Assembly (NCBI RefSeq): GCF_003594875.1
Contig: NZ_QZEY01000019.1
Coordinates: forward strand, 1 to 64,000
Reading direction: 5' to 3'
Length of the DNA stretch: 64,000 nucleotides
Source: Bailinhaonella thermotolerans
GTDB taxonomy: Bacteria > Actinomycetota > Actinomycetes > Streptosporangiales > Streptosporangiaceae
A program made the translations under genes and the position numbers. Position 1 is the first letter of the stretch, and each line of letters opens with the position of its first letter. This document shows positions 39,901 through 47,813 of this stretch, one piece after another. The notes below the pieces were generated by a model, which did not search any database, had not been told where the DNA came from, and saw only the letters and a list, made by a program, of their open reading frames with translations.

Positions 39901-41079
39901 CTACACGTAGTTCCCGGGGGCATCCAGCCAGAGGAGTTGTCCAGCTTCCGTGACAGTCATGCCAAGCCGATCGGGACCGGGCCTGCCCCTGCGAATCCAG
40001 TCCATATAGGCCGTCTGAAGCTCATCCCACAGGTGCCGTGGGCCGCCCTGAGTGATTTCGGCGTCGCCGGCACTGGCGGCAGCGATCGCCCATGAGGTGG
40101 CGTCCAGAGTGCGGAGCCGGAGGAGCCATCCCCACTCGGTGTCGCTGAACTGCTCCCAGCCTGCTCCCGTCAAGATCAGGTCGGGGACGCACCCGGACAG
40201 GTAGAGGCCGAAGCCGCGTCGGTAGTCGCTAGGGATGGTGCGCGGGTTGAGGCGGCCAGTCGTAGTGTGGCCGTCGCTGGTCGTTGATGTGGGGCGGGCG
40301 GGCCGCTGGTTCCGCATCATCATGAACGTCGCCCCGCCGTTGAACCGGCCGATTGCTGTTCCGTCGTCTAGGACGTACAGGGCGAGTTGCTCGCCGTACC
40401 GGCCCACCATGTACGGGGCGGCGATCAGGCCACCGGGCCGGGTCTGCTCAACCCACGCGTAGGGGATTTCTCTCACGCCGCAGGTGACGTGTACTCGGTC
40501 GTACGGTCCCTGCTCGGGGTGTCCGAGGGTGCCATCCGCGGTGATGACCGTGGGGGAGAAGCCGGCGGCGGCAAGGTTGTGCTGGGCTTGGGCGGCGATG
40601 GCGGAGTCGATCTCGACGGTGACAACCTGGTCGTCGCTGGTGTGCCAGGCGAGCATCGCGGCGGTCCACCCGGTGCCGGTGCCGATCTCCAGGATGCGGT
40701 GGTGCTCTTCGACGTCGAGCAGCCGGAGGAACTCGGCCGCGACGTACGGGCACGACAGGCTGGAGGTGGGTGCAGCGTGAGTGTCGGCGACGTCCGCGGT
40801 CCCGTCGCCGCGCTGGGTGATGATCGCGGTGTTGGTGTAGATCGCCTCCAACCATCCGGCGGGGTCACGGTCGCGGTCGATCTCGTGTTCGGGCCGGTCG
40901 TCCATCGGTTCAGCCCACGCTCGTGTGGGCACGAACAGGTGCCGGGGCACGTGGTGGAGTCCCGTGCGCCAGATCCGGGTTGCTGCCTCGTCGGCGGGGA
41001 GCACACCGACGCGGGTGAGATAGTCGCCCAGCGCGTCGATCTTGGCGGTGACGTGCCCGGTGTCGATGCTCGTCGTCAC
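39901..41079 (-). CDS. PCMT-like methyltransferase of a RiPP operon
   Basis: The 392-residue protein resembles methyltransferases of peptide-maturase systems. WRTGLHHVPRHLFVPTRAWA near residues 37-56 fits the N-terminus. AIITQRGDG near 90 and TSSLSCPYVAAEFLRLL near 105 are typical PCMT segments. ILEIGTGTGWTAAMLAW near 130 is the SAM site. A C-terminal family-specific half follows. It begins ten bases after the radical SAM stop on the same strand, so both should act on one peptide. It differs in sequence from the FxLD methyltransferase at 27761-28996. Start is GTG 41079. Confidence 0.8.
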   Translation of the reverse strand: MTTSIDTGHVTAKIDALGDYLTRVGVLPADEAATRIWRTGLHHVPRHLFVPTRAWAEPMDDRPEHEIDRDRDPAGWLEAIYTNTAIITQRGDGTADVADTHAAPTSSLSCPYVAAEFLRLLDVEEHHRILEIGTGTGWTAAMLAWHTSDDQVVTVEIDSAIAAQAQHNLAAAGFSPTVITADGTLGHPEQGPYDRVHVTCGVREIPYAWVEQTRPGGLIAAPYMVGRYGEQLALYVLDDGTAIGRFNGGATFMMMRNQRPARPTSTTSDGHTTTGRLNPRTIPSDYRRGFGLYLSGCVPDLILTGAGWEQFSDTEWGWLLRLRTLDATSWAIAAASAGDAEITQGGPRHLWDELQTAYMDWIRRGRPGPDRLGMTVTEAGQLLWLDAPGNYV

Positions 41080-41089
41080 GTTCGTGCTC

Positions 41090-42058
41090 CTACCGGCGTT
41101 TGACGTCGGGTTTGCAGGTGCCGAGCTGGGGTTTGCACGGCTCGTTCGGGTTGCACTTGCCGCGGGGGTTGCAGCCGTCCGGGTCGGCGACGCCCGGGTC
41201 GCAGCCGGGCTTGCAGCTCGGATCACATGGGGGGCGGCAGGCGTTCGGAAGCGCGGGAACGATCTCGTTCTCGGCGATGCGCGAGGCTTCGGCGGCGAGG
41301 TCAGCAAGTTGCTGCTCGTGAACGGAGCCGGCGACCAGCCAAGGGGAGAGCGGGCACGGGGTCACGGTCCCATCTGGGAGGATGGCGATCCTGCCGTCGC
41401 CGCAGCGCCCGCAGAGCTGCGACGCGTCGGCGGGTTTGGTGGGGACGGAAGCGCGGCCGAGGAGCCGGACCTGGTCCACGTCCATGTTCGAGACGCCGAG
41501 GCGCGCGAGGCGGTCGCGGGCATCCTCGACATGCTGCCCGTCCAGGACGTCGATGAGGCCGACGCGGAGCGGGATACCGCGCCGTACGGCTTCGCTGATG
41601 TTGGCCTCGATGCGGGGCAGGGTACCCCGGCGAGTGATGGCGGCGTGCTGAGCGGGATCGAGGCTGTAGTACGACGTGGCGAGCTGTACGCCGGGCTGGT
41701 CGAACGTGCGCCAGAGCGCCGGGGTGACACGGACGAAGTTCGAGTACACCTCGACCCGGAGGCCGGCATTGAGCGCGTATCGGATCAGGTGGGGCAGGTC
41801 TGGGTAGAGGGTGGGTTCGCCGCCGATGAACTGCACCATCGTGGCGCCGAGGGCGGCGCCTTCGCCGAGGACGCGTTCCCAGTCGTGCCGGGTCATGGTG
41901 CCGTGGGTGCCGTCCGGGCCGCTGGAGTTGTAGCAGTGGGTGCATTGCTGCTGGCAGAGGCGGGTGAGGTCCACCCAGAAGAAGCCGAGCTTCGCTACCG
42001 GCTGCATACTCTGAGTGTCTATCGGTTCGAGGGCCGCGTCGAGGAGTTCACGGGTCAT
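41090..42058 (-). CDS. Radical SAM enzyme with a Cys-rich C-terminal tail
   Basis: The 322-residue protein has the cluster motif CQQQCTHC (CxxxCxxC) near residues 35-42, the GGEP motif in FIGGEPTLYP near 76-85, and a SPASM-like auxiliary region (LCGRCGDGRIAILPDGTVTP with a following Cys). Its last 55 residues are unusual: a Cys/Pro-rich string of CxPxC-like units (CRPPCDPSCKPGCDPG, then CNPRGKCNPNEPCKPQLGTC) with about ten cysteines. It lies between a membrane protein gene and a peptide methyltransferase gene. The tail may bind extra clusters or serve as its own substrate; both are speculative. Confidence 0.82.
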   Translation of the reverse strand: MTRELLDAALEPIDTQSMQPVAKLGFFWVDLTRLCQQQCTHCYNSSGPDGTHGTMTRHDWERVLGEGAALGATMVQFIGGEPTLYPDLPHLIRYALNAGLRVEVYSNFVRVTPALWRTFDQPGVQLATSYYSLDPAQHAAITRRGTLPRIEANISEAVRRGIPLRVGLIDVLDGQHVEDARDRLARLGVSNMDVDQVRLLGRASVPTKPADASQLCGRCGDGRIAILPDGTVTPCPLSPWLVAGSVHEQQLADLAAEASRIAENEIVPALPNACRPPCDPSCKPGCDPGVADPDGCNPRGKCNPNEPCKPQLGTCKPDVKRR

Positions 42059-42078
42059 GGCCTTCGTCCCTTTCTAAG

Positions 42079-42762
42079 TCAGTTGCGGCGGGGTCCGGCG
42101 GAAGCGTCGCAGGAGGGTGTGGCTGCTGGGCGTCGATCGCCGGGGCGCGCTCCCCGAGCTGCGGGCCTTCGCGCAGCGGGTCGACGTCGCCGCGTAAGAC
42201 GGGGCAGGCGCCGAGGGCGGGGCCAGCGTCCATGGGAGGGCCCCGGCTCGGGGACGCCTCGTCCACGCCCGCCGCCGCGGCGGCGGCACCAGGGGCACCA
42301 CAGCGACAGGCGGGTGTGCACGGAGTGCAGCAGCAGGAGCAGCGCTGACGGGAGCACAAAGGCGGCGTCGAACGCCAGGATCCGAAGGTACGAGTTGAGC
42401 GCGTCTGCTCCGGAGATGATGTTGATGACGGTGACGGGGATGTAGGCGATGAGGACTATCGCCATCACCAGGCGGAGCCAGCGGGAATGAAACGCCTTGA
42501 GGGCTAGGCGGTACCGCTGCACGAGAGGGTCTGGGTCCAGCGGGAACCGCCTCACGCATGCGGCGCACAGAGGGCCTTCGTGGAAGAAGATCATGCACGC
42601 GATGGCGACCATTGTGGCGAACGTCAGCGGCCAGGCGGCCAGGTCCCAGCCGGGAAGGCGCGTCAGGTCGATCCGGGCGACGTCCCCTGCCACGATGCTC
42701 AGGAGGGCGTACGGTATGGCGCGGTCGGTCATATGCCCGATGCGGGTCAGATGCTCTTTCAT
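42079..42762 (-). CDS. Membrane protein with chimeric basic C-terminus
   Basis: The 227-residue protein has four hydrophobic segments: about residues 17-26, 43-62 (AAWPLTFATMVAIACMIFFH), 97-117 (LRLVMAIVLIAYIPVTVINI) and 128-148 (AFDAAFVLPSALLLLLHSVH). CAAC and CPWC pairs might bind a metal or heme. After residue 155 it becomes a low-complexity Arg/Pro/Ala tail. That tail is partly encoded antisense to a duplicated fragment of the TPR gene at 42081-42198, so the original C-terminus was probably lost. It precedes the radical SAM gene by 20 bases. Confidence 0.65.
   Translation of the reverse strand: MKEHLTRIGHMTDRAIPYALLSIVAGDVARIDLTRLPGWDLAAWPLTFATMVAIACMIFFHEGPLCAACVRRFPLDPDPLVQRYRLALKAFHSRWLRLVMAIVLIAYIPVTVINIISGADALNSYLRILAFDAAFVLPSALLLLLHSVHTRLSLWCPWCRRRGGGRGRGVPEPGPSHGRWPRPRRLPRLTRRRRPAARRPAARGARPGDRRPAATPSCDASAGPRRN
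42081..42198 (+). pseudogene. Duplicated 3' fragment of the TPR gene at 38769-39818
   Basis: GTGTGGCTGCTGGGCGTCGA at 42118 and following DNA encode VWLLGVDRRGALPELRAFAQ and a stop. They match the end of the TPR-like gene (39739-39818) with few changes; GTTGCGGCGGG at 42082 matches its position too. The fragment lies on the opposite strand inside the 3' end of the membrane protein gene. Confidence 0.75.
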
Positions 42763-42825
42763 CGGGTGGCGGTCCTACCTGCGGGTGAGATGACGGTCCG
42801 GGCCCGTCGTTCCTGCTTCTCCACC

Positions 42826-43035
42826 TCAGTGCAGAGGCCCGCTGGCGGCGCGGCGGGCGCGGTGTTCGAGATCGGCGGCGCGGGTGGCGAGCGCGTCGAG
42901 GTCGGGGGCGTGGACGATGCTGAGGCAGTCCGCCATTTCCTGGCTGGGGTCGAACAGGTGGACGCGGTCGCTGAAGTAGCGGCCTCCGGGGGTTCGGCGG
43001 GGCCTGGTCCAGCCGGGCGGCATTGCGGTGGTCAC
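42826..43035 (-). CDS. Small hypothetical protein upstream of the radical SAM operon
   Basis: The 69-residue protein starts at GTG 43035, four bases after GGAGG. It contains PGGRYFSDRVHLFDPSQEMA and a helix DLDALATRAADLEHRARRA. It has one cysteine and no Ser/Thr/Cys-rich core, so it is not an obvious RiPP precursor. Its position as first gene of the leftward operon leaves open a leader-peptide or PqqD-like recognition role. A large hairpin and a palindrome lie upstream. Confidence 0.6.
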   Translation of the reverse strand: MTTAMPPGWTRPRRTPGGRYFSDRVHLFDPSQEMADCLSIVHAPDLDALATRAADLEHRARRAASGPLH

Positions 43036-43131
43036 GCGCCCTCCGTTTCTCTCCTGGCAGGGTGAATGCGTCTGCGGGGAGTGTCCGGTGAAGGGGTTGC
43101 CGGGCGGAGGGAGGCCACTCTCAGCAGCGGT

Positions 43132-43190
43132 GACGTCCCTCCGCCTGCGTCCCGTTGTCTCACTGGCGCGGAGGCGAAGGAAGGGACGTC
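43132..43190. promoter_or_regulatory. Long-range hairpin before the small gene
   Basis: GACGTCCCT at 43132-43140 pairs with AGGGACGTC at 43182-43190. Inside, CCGCCT and GAGGCGAAGG extend the stem imperfectly. The structure lies about 100-155 bases before the GTG at 43035, between it and the palindrome at 43223, so it would be transcribed as part of the 5' untranslated region of the leftward operon. Confidence 0.5.
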
Positions 43191-43222
43191 TGTCCTTGTA
43201 GGGGTGGCTTTTCCCCGGAGCT

Positions 43223-43240
43223 CTAGGACAGTCGTCCTGG
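43223..43240. promoter_or_regulatory. Palindrome related to the one at 44802
   Basis: CTAGGACAGTCGTCCTGG is a near-perfect 18 bp palindrome (AGGAC/GTCCT arms). It differs at four positions from CTGGGACGATCGTCCTAG at 44802-44819. The two flank the XRE/TPR regulator gene and stand before the small-peptide operon and a methyltransferase gene respectively. It is a candidate operator of that regulator. Confidence 0.55.
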
Positions 43241-43252
43241 TTGCGGGGGTGG

Positions 43253-43567
43253 TCAGACGGCACTGGTGGTGGCTCGGACGCGCCGGGCGTCGGCGAGCAG
43301 GTGGGTGAGCCCCGCCCCGCCGGTGACGTTCTCCCGCACGGTGGTCAGGTCCCATGTGGTGATCGGGTAGTCAGTGATGGCAGGGAGGGCCACCTGAACC
43401 TTCATCCCGGCGCGGCCAGCGGAGCGCAGCTGTGGCGCCGCGGCGATCGCGCTGAGGACCTTTGGGAGCTTCGCGTGGTCGATGGCAAGGCCGTGAAGGT
43501 CGAGCCGATCTGGCCGGACATGCCGCGCGTGATTACAGACCGCGAACAACCGCCCAAACCCGCGCAT
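43253..43567 (-). CDS. Hypothetical protein, 104 aa
   Basis: From ATG 43567 the frame reads MRGFGRLFAVCNHARHVRPD, a helix HAKLPKVLSAIAAAPQLRSA, and VQVALPAITDYPITTWDLTT with GLTHLLADARRVR at the end. It is divergent from the XRE/TPR regulator, 63 bases away, and could be its partner. The composition is protein-like with mixed strands and helices, but no family is recognised and the opposite strand is also open, so coding is uncertain. Confidence 0.5.
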   Translation of the reverse strand: MRGFGRLFAVCNHARHVRPDRLDLHGLAIDHAKLPKVLSAIAAAPQLRSAGRAGMKVQVALPAITDYPITTWDLTTVRENVTGGAGLTHLLADARRVRATTSAV

Positions 43568-43630
43568 GGCAAAGGCCCCACGCCGTAACCTGAAGGTGAT
43601 TCGGGACTTCAAGGAAGGGCGTGGAGCCTT

Positions 43631-44791
43631 ATGGGGGAGGTTAGCACGATAGGCCAGAGGATCCGGCGGCTCCGGGAAGAGCAGAAGCTTTCCCAGCAGG
43701 AACTTGCCGACCGGGCCGGCCTGGACATTTCAACCATCGTCAAGCTGGAGAACGGCCTGCGCCGCAACCCCCGCGGCACCACCGTTCTGCAGATCGCCAA
43801 TGCCCTCGACGCCGAACCGGCCACTCTCCTCGGCAAGACCGAGCGGATGGGCGCCGACCGCGACGGCGCACGCATCCAAGCCGTCCGGGATGTCCTCCTC
43901 GACCCCGACCAGCTCCCAGGGTTCGAGAACGACGACACCGGCGAACCGGCGACGACCGCCGACGTGAAGCAGATGCTCAAGTTCATCGGCGACCGATACT
44001 GGCGGGGGGAGTGGGGACCCGTCATCGCCCAGCTTCCGGCCGCGATCGGCGAAGCCCGCCACGCCGAAGCCCACGCCGAGCTCGCCCAGCTGTACGAGAT
44101 CGCCACCTACCTGATGGGGCACATGGGACGCCTCGACCTGGCGTGGACGGCCGTCGAGCGGGCGATGATGGCTGCGGTCCGCAGCAATGACCAGGTGCTG
44201 TGGGCCACGATGCATTCGGCGGCGTCATGGGTGCTGCTGCATCAGGCTCGGGTGGAGCAGGCGGAGAAGATCGCAGGCAAGGGGGCGGACGTGATCCGGC
44301 CTCAGTACGGCGGGTCGAAGAACCAGATCGCCGCCTACGGCAACCTGCTCCTGGCCGCCGTCGCGCCGGCGTTGTCCACCGGAACGGACGTGTCGGAGTA
44401 CCTGCGGCCCGCCAAGGCCGCCGCGACCGAACTCGGGAGCCGTACCCCGATCTACCTGACGGTGTTCGGCCCCACGAGCGTCGCCTTGCAAGCGCTGTAC
44501 GCCAACACGACCCTGCACGAGCCCGCCAAGGCGCTCGCCGCGTCCCGCGAGGTCAACCCCGACGACCTGTGGGCGATCTCGCGCGGCTGGATGGACATGA
44601 ACGTGGCCCAGGCCCACATGGAGCGAGGTCACGTGAAGGCCGCGGCGAGCGTCCTGCTGTCCGCAGCTCGGCGTGCCCCGGTGTTCGTCCGCCACCAGGT
44701 GCAGGCGCGGGCCTTGTTCGAGGAGGTCCGGCGGAAGGAACGCAGCCACACCGACACCCTGGACAAGCTCGCCACGTACTGGCCGGAGTAG
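43631..44791 (+). CDS. XRE regulator with TPR-like C-terminus
   Basis: The 386-residue protein starts with a clear helix-turn-helix: GQRIRRLREEQKLSQQELAD then RAGLDISTIVKLENGLRRNP (residues 8-47). A helical region of TPR-like repeats fills residues 110-380 (HAELAQLYEIATYLMGHMGR, RAMMAAVRSNDQVLWATMHS, AQAHMERGHVKAAASVLLSA). Such proteins sense a ligand or peptide and control nearby genes. Two related palindromes, at 43223 and 44802, flank it and are likely targets. The start is ATG 43631. Confidence 0.88.
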   Translation: MGEVSTIGQRIRRLREEQKLSQQELADRAGLDISTIVKLENGLRRNPRGTTVLQIANALDAEPATLLGKTERMGADRDGARIQAVRDVLLDPDQLPGFENDDTGEPATTADVKQMLKFIGDRYWRGEWGPVIAQLPAAIGEARHAEAHAELAQLYEIATYLMGHMGRLDLAWTAVERAMMAAVRSNDQVLWATMHSAASWVLLHQARVEQAEKIAGKGADVIRPQYGGSKNQIAAYGNLLLAAVAPALSTGTDVSEYLRPAKAAATELGSRTPIYLTVFGPTSVALQALYANTTLHEPAKALAASREVNPDDLWAISRGWMDMNVAQAHMERGHVKAAASVLLSAARRAPVFVRHQVQARALFEEVRRKERSHTDTLDKLATYWPE

Positions 44792-44800
44792 CAAGCGCCC

Positions 44801-44820
44801 CCTGGGACGATCGTCCTAGG
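44801..44820. promoter_or_regulatory. 20 bp palindrome before the DUF574 gene
   Basis: CCTGGGACGATCGTCCTAGG is palindromic at all but two of its 20 positions, with a perfect GGACGATCGTCC core. It lies ten bases after the regulator stop and about 135 bases before the methyltransferase GTG. It is related to the palindrome at 43223-43240. Confidence 0.6.
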
Positions 44821-44955
44821 GAGGCGTTGAAATTGTCCGTCAGCCGGGACAAGGGTCCCTTCTCCGAGCGGACGGCTGGGTCCATCATCACGTGCCATGG
44901 CAACCACGGAACGTGGTCAACGCCGCACCCCTTCAGGACCCGACCAAGGACCGTC

Positions 44956-45783
44956 GTGAACACCACATCCTGCTCCTCATCCGTAGCGCACTCCGACCAC
45001 TGGCTCGGCCTCCAGCACACCGCGCCGGACCCCGCGGCCGAAATCCGCTACGAACATGCCCACCGCGCGGTCACCGACGTCCTGCCCACCGCCAGCGCGA
45101 TCGCCGCCCACGTCCGCAGGATGATCCTGCGGGCCGTCCAGCACGCCGCCGAGGCCGGCATCCTGCAATACCTGATCGTGACGCCCGGCAACCTCGTGTT
45201 CTCCCGGGACACTCCTTCGGGGGAGTCCATCTACCAGTTGGCCGCGTCCTTCCTCGGCGCCGACCACGAGCACGTGCGGGTGCTGACGATCAGCAGCGAC
45301 CCGGCCTACCCGGCGATCGGCCACGTGCGGTCGAGCACCAAAGGGGTGCTCACCGCCGGAGGCCGTGACGTCACCGACGCCGCCGCGGTGCTGCCCGCGG
45401 CCCGCGCCGAGTTCAAGCCCTCGCTGCCCACCTGCGTCATCCTGCCGAACACCATGCAGTACATGGGCGACGAACAGGACCCCGCGGCCTACGTGGCCAC
45501 CCTGATGGCCCCGATGCCGCCCAAGTCCCGGCTGGTCCTCACGCACGGCACCAGCGACTCCGCCAGCCGGGGCATCGTGGGCTCGCTCACCGGCATCTAC
45601 GCCGACGCCGGCCTGCCCATGCACTTCCGGACCGCCCTCGACGTGGCCAACATCGCCATGGCTGGGGGCCTGACGCTGATGACGCCAGGCGTCGTGTCCG
45701 TACAGCAGTGGCACGCCTCGCAGTACGACCACAGGCGAACCCCCGTCACGGTGCTCGGGTGCGTGGCCGAGCAGCCCACCTGA
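44956..45783 (+). CDS. DUF574-type SAM-dependent methyltransferase, divergent
   Basis: The 275-residue protein follows the DUF574 (S-adenosyl methyltransferase, Methyltransf_19) layout: AAHVRRMILRAVQHAAEAGI near residue 50-69, a Rossmann-like GILQYLIVTPGN, VRVLTISSDPAY near 110, CVILPNTMQYMGDEQDPAAY near 165-184, and PPKSRLVLTHGTSDSAS near 195. The N-terminal YWLGGKDN motif and the glycine-rich loop of typical members are absent or altered, so SAM binding may be impaired. GTG 44956 is the start. The palindrome before it suggests control by the XRE regulator. Confidence 0.7.
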   Translation: MNTTSCSSSVAHSDHWLGLQHTAPDPAAEIRYEHAHRAVTDVLPTASAIAAHVRRMILRAVQHAAEAGILQYLIVTPGNLVFSRDTPSGESIYQLAASFLGADHEHVRVLTISSDPAYPAIGHVRSSTKGVLTAGGRDVTDAAAVLPAARAEFKPSLPTCVILPNTMQYMGDEQDPAAYVATLMAPMPPKSRLVLTHGTSDSASRGIVGSLTGIYADAGLPMHFRTALDVANIAMAGGLTLMTPGVVSVQQWHASQYDHRRTPVTVLGCVAEQPT

Positions 45784-45842
45784 TCGCCGAAGTCTCGGAC
45801 GGTGCCGCCCCCAGGGGTGGGGAGCAGCGGCCCGTCCGCGCG

Positions 45843-45929
45843 GGGTGGGAATCGGCGGTGGCGCAGCCGCCGACCCACCCCCCTTTCAAGGGCCTGCGGC
45901 CGGTTCTCCGATCTCGCCGGCCGCAGGCC
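45843..45929. terminator. Two consecutive GC-rich hairpins
   Basis: GGGTGGG(aa)TCGGCGG at 45843-45858 pairs with CCGCCGACCCACCC at 45867-45880. Then GGCCTGCGGCCGG at 45891-45903 pairs perfectly with CCGGCCGCAGGCC at 45917-45929. They follow the DUF574 stop by 60 bases. The rest of the 275 bp before the next methyltransferase shows no gene. Confidence 0.7.
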
Positions 45930-46058
45930 CTCCCTCGAGGCCGGAGGGAGGGAACGCGTCCTTGTCCGCAGCGAGTGGCGTTGTCTCCCGCCCCCGGCCT
46001 CCCTGCCTTCCCCTATCCCGCTTCTACCGGCCCATTGGGCCCCGTCGACGAGGTGACC

Positions 46059-46358
46059 ATGACGAGCGAGACCACCCCCGACTTCTCGCCCACGACGGCC
46101 AGCGCCGCCCGCATGTATGACTACTACCTGGACGGCAAGGACAACTGGGCGGCCGACCGCGACGCCGCGGAGAAGGTCGCCGCGGTGTTCCCCGACATCG
46201 GCGTGCTCGCGCGCGCCAACCGGGGGTTCCTGCTGCGGACGGTGCGGCATCTCGCCGAAGTTGAGGGGCTCACCCAGTTCATCGACGTGGGCGCGGGTAT
46301 CCCGACCGATCCGCGACCGGACGTGACCGCCCGCGAGGTACGGTCGCAGGTGTCATAG
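46059..46358 (+). pseudogene. Truncated DUF574 SAM methyltransferase
   Basis: About 90 residues match the N-terminus of DUF574 methyltransferases, including the hallmark YYLDGKDNWAADRDAAEKV, RANRGFLLRTVRHLAE and FIDVGAGIPT. The frame then leaves the family and stops at 46356. Complete proteins are about 270 residues. The break abuts a truncated NUDIX gene on the other strand, so one deletion probably removed both 3' ends. Confidence 0.82.
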
Positions 46359-46580
46359 GCGACCTCACCCAGCTTCCGGACGATCCTGAAATGGGTGAAA
46401 CCGGTTTCCTCCCGTGCCTCGCGGAGGACGGCGTCCTCTGGCGCCTCCCCGGGCCATGCTGCCGGCAGGAACCTGAATCCCGACCTCCTCATAGCTGGAG
46501 TCGCTGTGCCGGAAGACCAGCAGCCGTCCGTCACGAACGACGCAGCACAGCACCTTGTGCTTGACGATCTTGCCTGTCAT
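46346..46580 (-). pseudogene. Truncated, frameshifted NUDIX hydrolase
   Basis: From ATG 46580 the protein reads VKHKVLCCVVRDGRLLVF and VGIQVPAGSM. After a frame change near 46450 comes GEAPEDAVLREAREETGF, which with PAGSM forms the NUDIX box (GxE followed by REAxEE). The sequence ends after VRKLGEVAYD where the broken methyltransferase begins. The C-terminal half is missing, so no enzyme is expected. Confidence 0.8.
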
Positions 46581-46724
46581 CGGTCCCCTCGACGTGGGCT
46601 GAGCCTCGTTGCGGTGAGCACGCGCCGGCCGTATCAGCGCGGGTCATGCTCCTGGATCTCGCCATGACGTGCCCCCGGCCGGGCGCGGAGGAGGATGGCA
46701 CCGCCGGACGCGCCGCCCAGGGGA

Positions 46725-47813
46725 TCACGGCCGGCCGGAGGCGGCATCGCCGGGCCCGCCCCGCAGAGGCACCGGCTTCGGCGGGGGCACCTGGGCGACG
46801 GCTTCGCGGAGCCGCCGCTCGCCGCGGTGGTCGTAGCGGGAGGTGGTCTCGGGTTTGGCGTGGCGGGCCAGGCGTTGCGCGGTGGCCAGGTCCACGCCGG
46901 CGTCGAGGAGTTCGCCGACGAAGGTGCGGCGCATGTCGTGGGCGCGGATGCGTTCCTCGCCGAAGGCGGGCGTGTCGCGCAGCAGCCCGGCCTGGCGGGC
47001 GCGCCGGTCGATGACGACCTGGATCGACTGGCCGGTGAGGTGCGGGGCGTCCAGGGTGAAGCGGCCGCCTTTGCGGAAGCGGGGGAACAGCGGCCCGGGG
47101 GCGTGGCCGCGGATCGCCAGCCACGCCTCCAGCCGGGCGACGGCCCAGCTGGGCAGGGGGACGTCTTGTTCTTTGTCGCCTTTGCCGAGGACGCGCAGGG
47201 CGCGGTCGCGGCGGCGGTAGGCGGCCAGGTCGAGGGCGGCGGTCTCGGCGCGGCGGAGCCCGGCGGCGGCCAGGACGGCGATCATGGCGGCGTCGCGGGC
47301 GGCGAGGGGCTGGTTGTCGTCGGCGTCGCAGGCGGCCAGGAGGGCGCCGATGTTCTCGCGGGGGACGTGCTGGCCGTGGGCGACGCGGCTGCCCGGCGCG
47401 GGCCGCAGGTCGCGGGCGCGGTGGTAGTCGTCGGTGGTCATCAGGCCGAGCCGCCAGGCGGCGGCCAGGACGCCGCGCAGCGCCGCGATGTGCTGGTTGA
47501 TGTCGGCGGGGGAGGGGGGCCGGCCGCGCCCGGTGGTACGGCCGGCGACCAGGGTGCGGATGCGGGCGGTGTGCTCATAGCGCAGGCGGTGCCAGTCCAG
47601 GTCGGCGCCGGTGAGCTGCTCGGGGGCCGGGTGGCCGGTGTCGGCGGCGAGCAGGCGGGCGATCCGGTCGAGGTGGCTGCGCATGACGGTGCGGGAGGTG
47701 GCGGCCAGGGTGTCCAGGTAGACGTGGTAGGGGTTGCGGCCCGGCGGCAGGGGGGCCGGCTCGGCGGGCACGGCGAGGGCGGGCGGATCGTGTCGCGGGT
47801 CGTCGTGGCTCAT
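46725..47813 (-). CDS. Tyrosine recombinase/integrase
   Basis: The 362-residue protein has an N-terminal SAM-like DNA-binding region and a C-terminal catalytic domain. The catalytic Arg lies in LAAAGLRRAETAAL near residue 190, Lys in LGKGDKEQDVPL, HxxR in HDMRRTF near 305, and the nucleophile Tyr in SRYDHRG near 340, after LARHAKPETT. It may be the integrase of a mobile element or a phage-like recombinase. No tRNA or clear attachment site adjoins it, and no excisionase or replication genes are near. It stands alone in a region of truncated genes. Confidence 0.88.
   Translation of the reverse strand: MSHDDPRHDPPALAVPAEPAPLPPGRNPYHVYLDTLAATSRTVMRSHLDRIARLLAADTGHPAPEQLTGADLDWHRLRYEHTARIRTLVAGRTTGRGRPPSPADINQHIAALRGVLAAAWRLGLMTTDDYHRARDLRPAPGSRVAHGQHVPRENIGALLAACDADDNQPLAARDAAMIAVLAAAGLRRAETAALDLAAYRRRDRALRVLGKGDKEQDVPLPSWAVARLEAWLAIRGHAPGPLFPRFRKGGRFTLDAPHLTGQSIQVVIDRRARQAGLLRDTPAFGEERIRAHDMRRTFVGELLDAGVDLATAQRLARHAKPETTSRYDHRGERRLREAVAQVPPPKPVPLRGGPGDAASGRP

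Noticed and set aside
42826-43035. Small gene as a RiPP precursor
   Set aside because: One cysteine, no core-like Ser/Thr/Cys region and no known leader motif; kept as a hypothetical protein.
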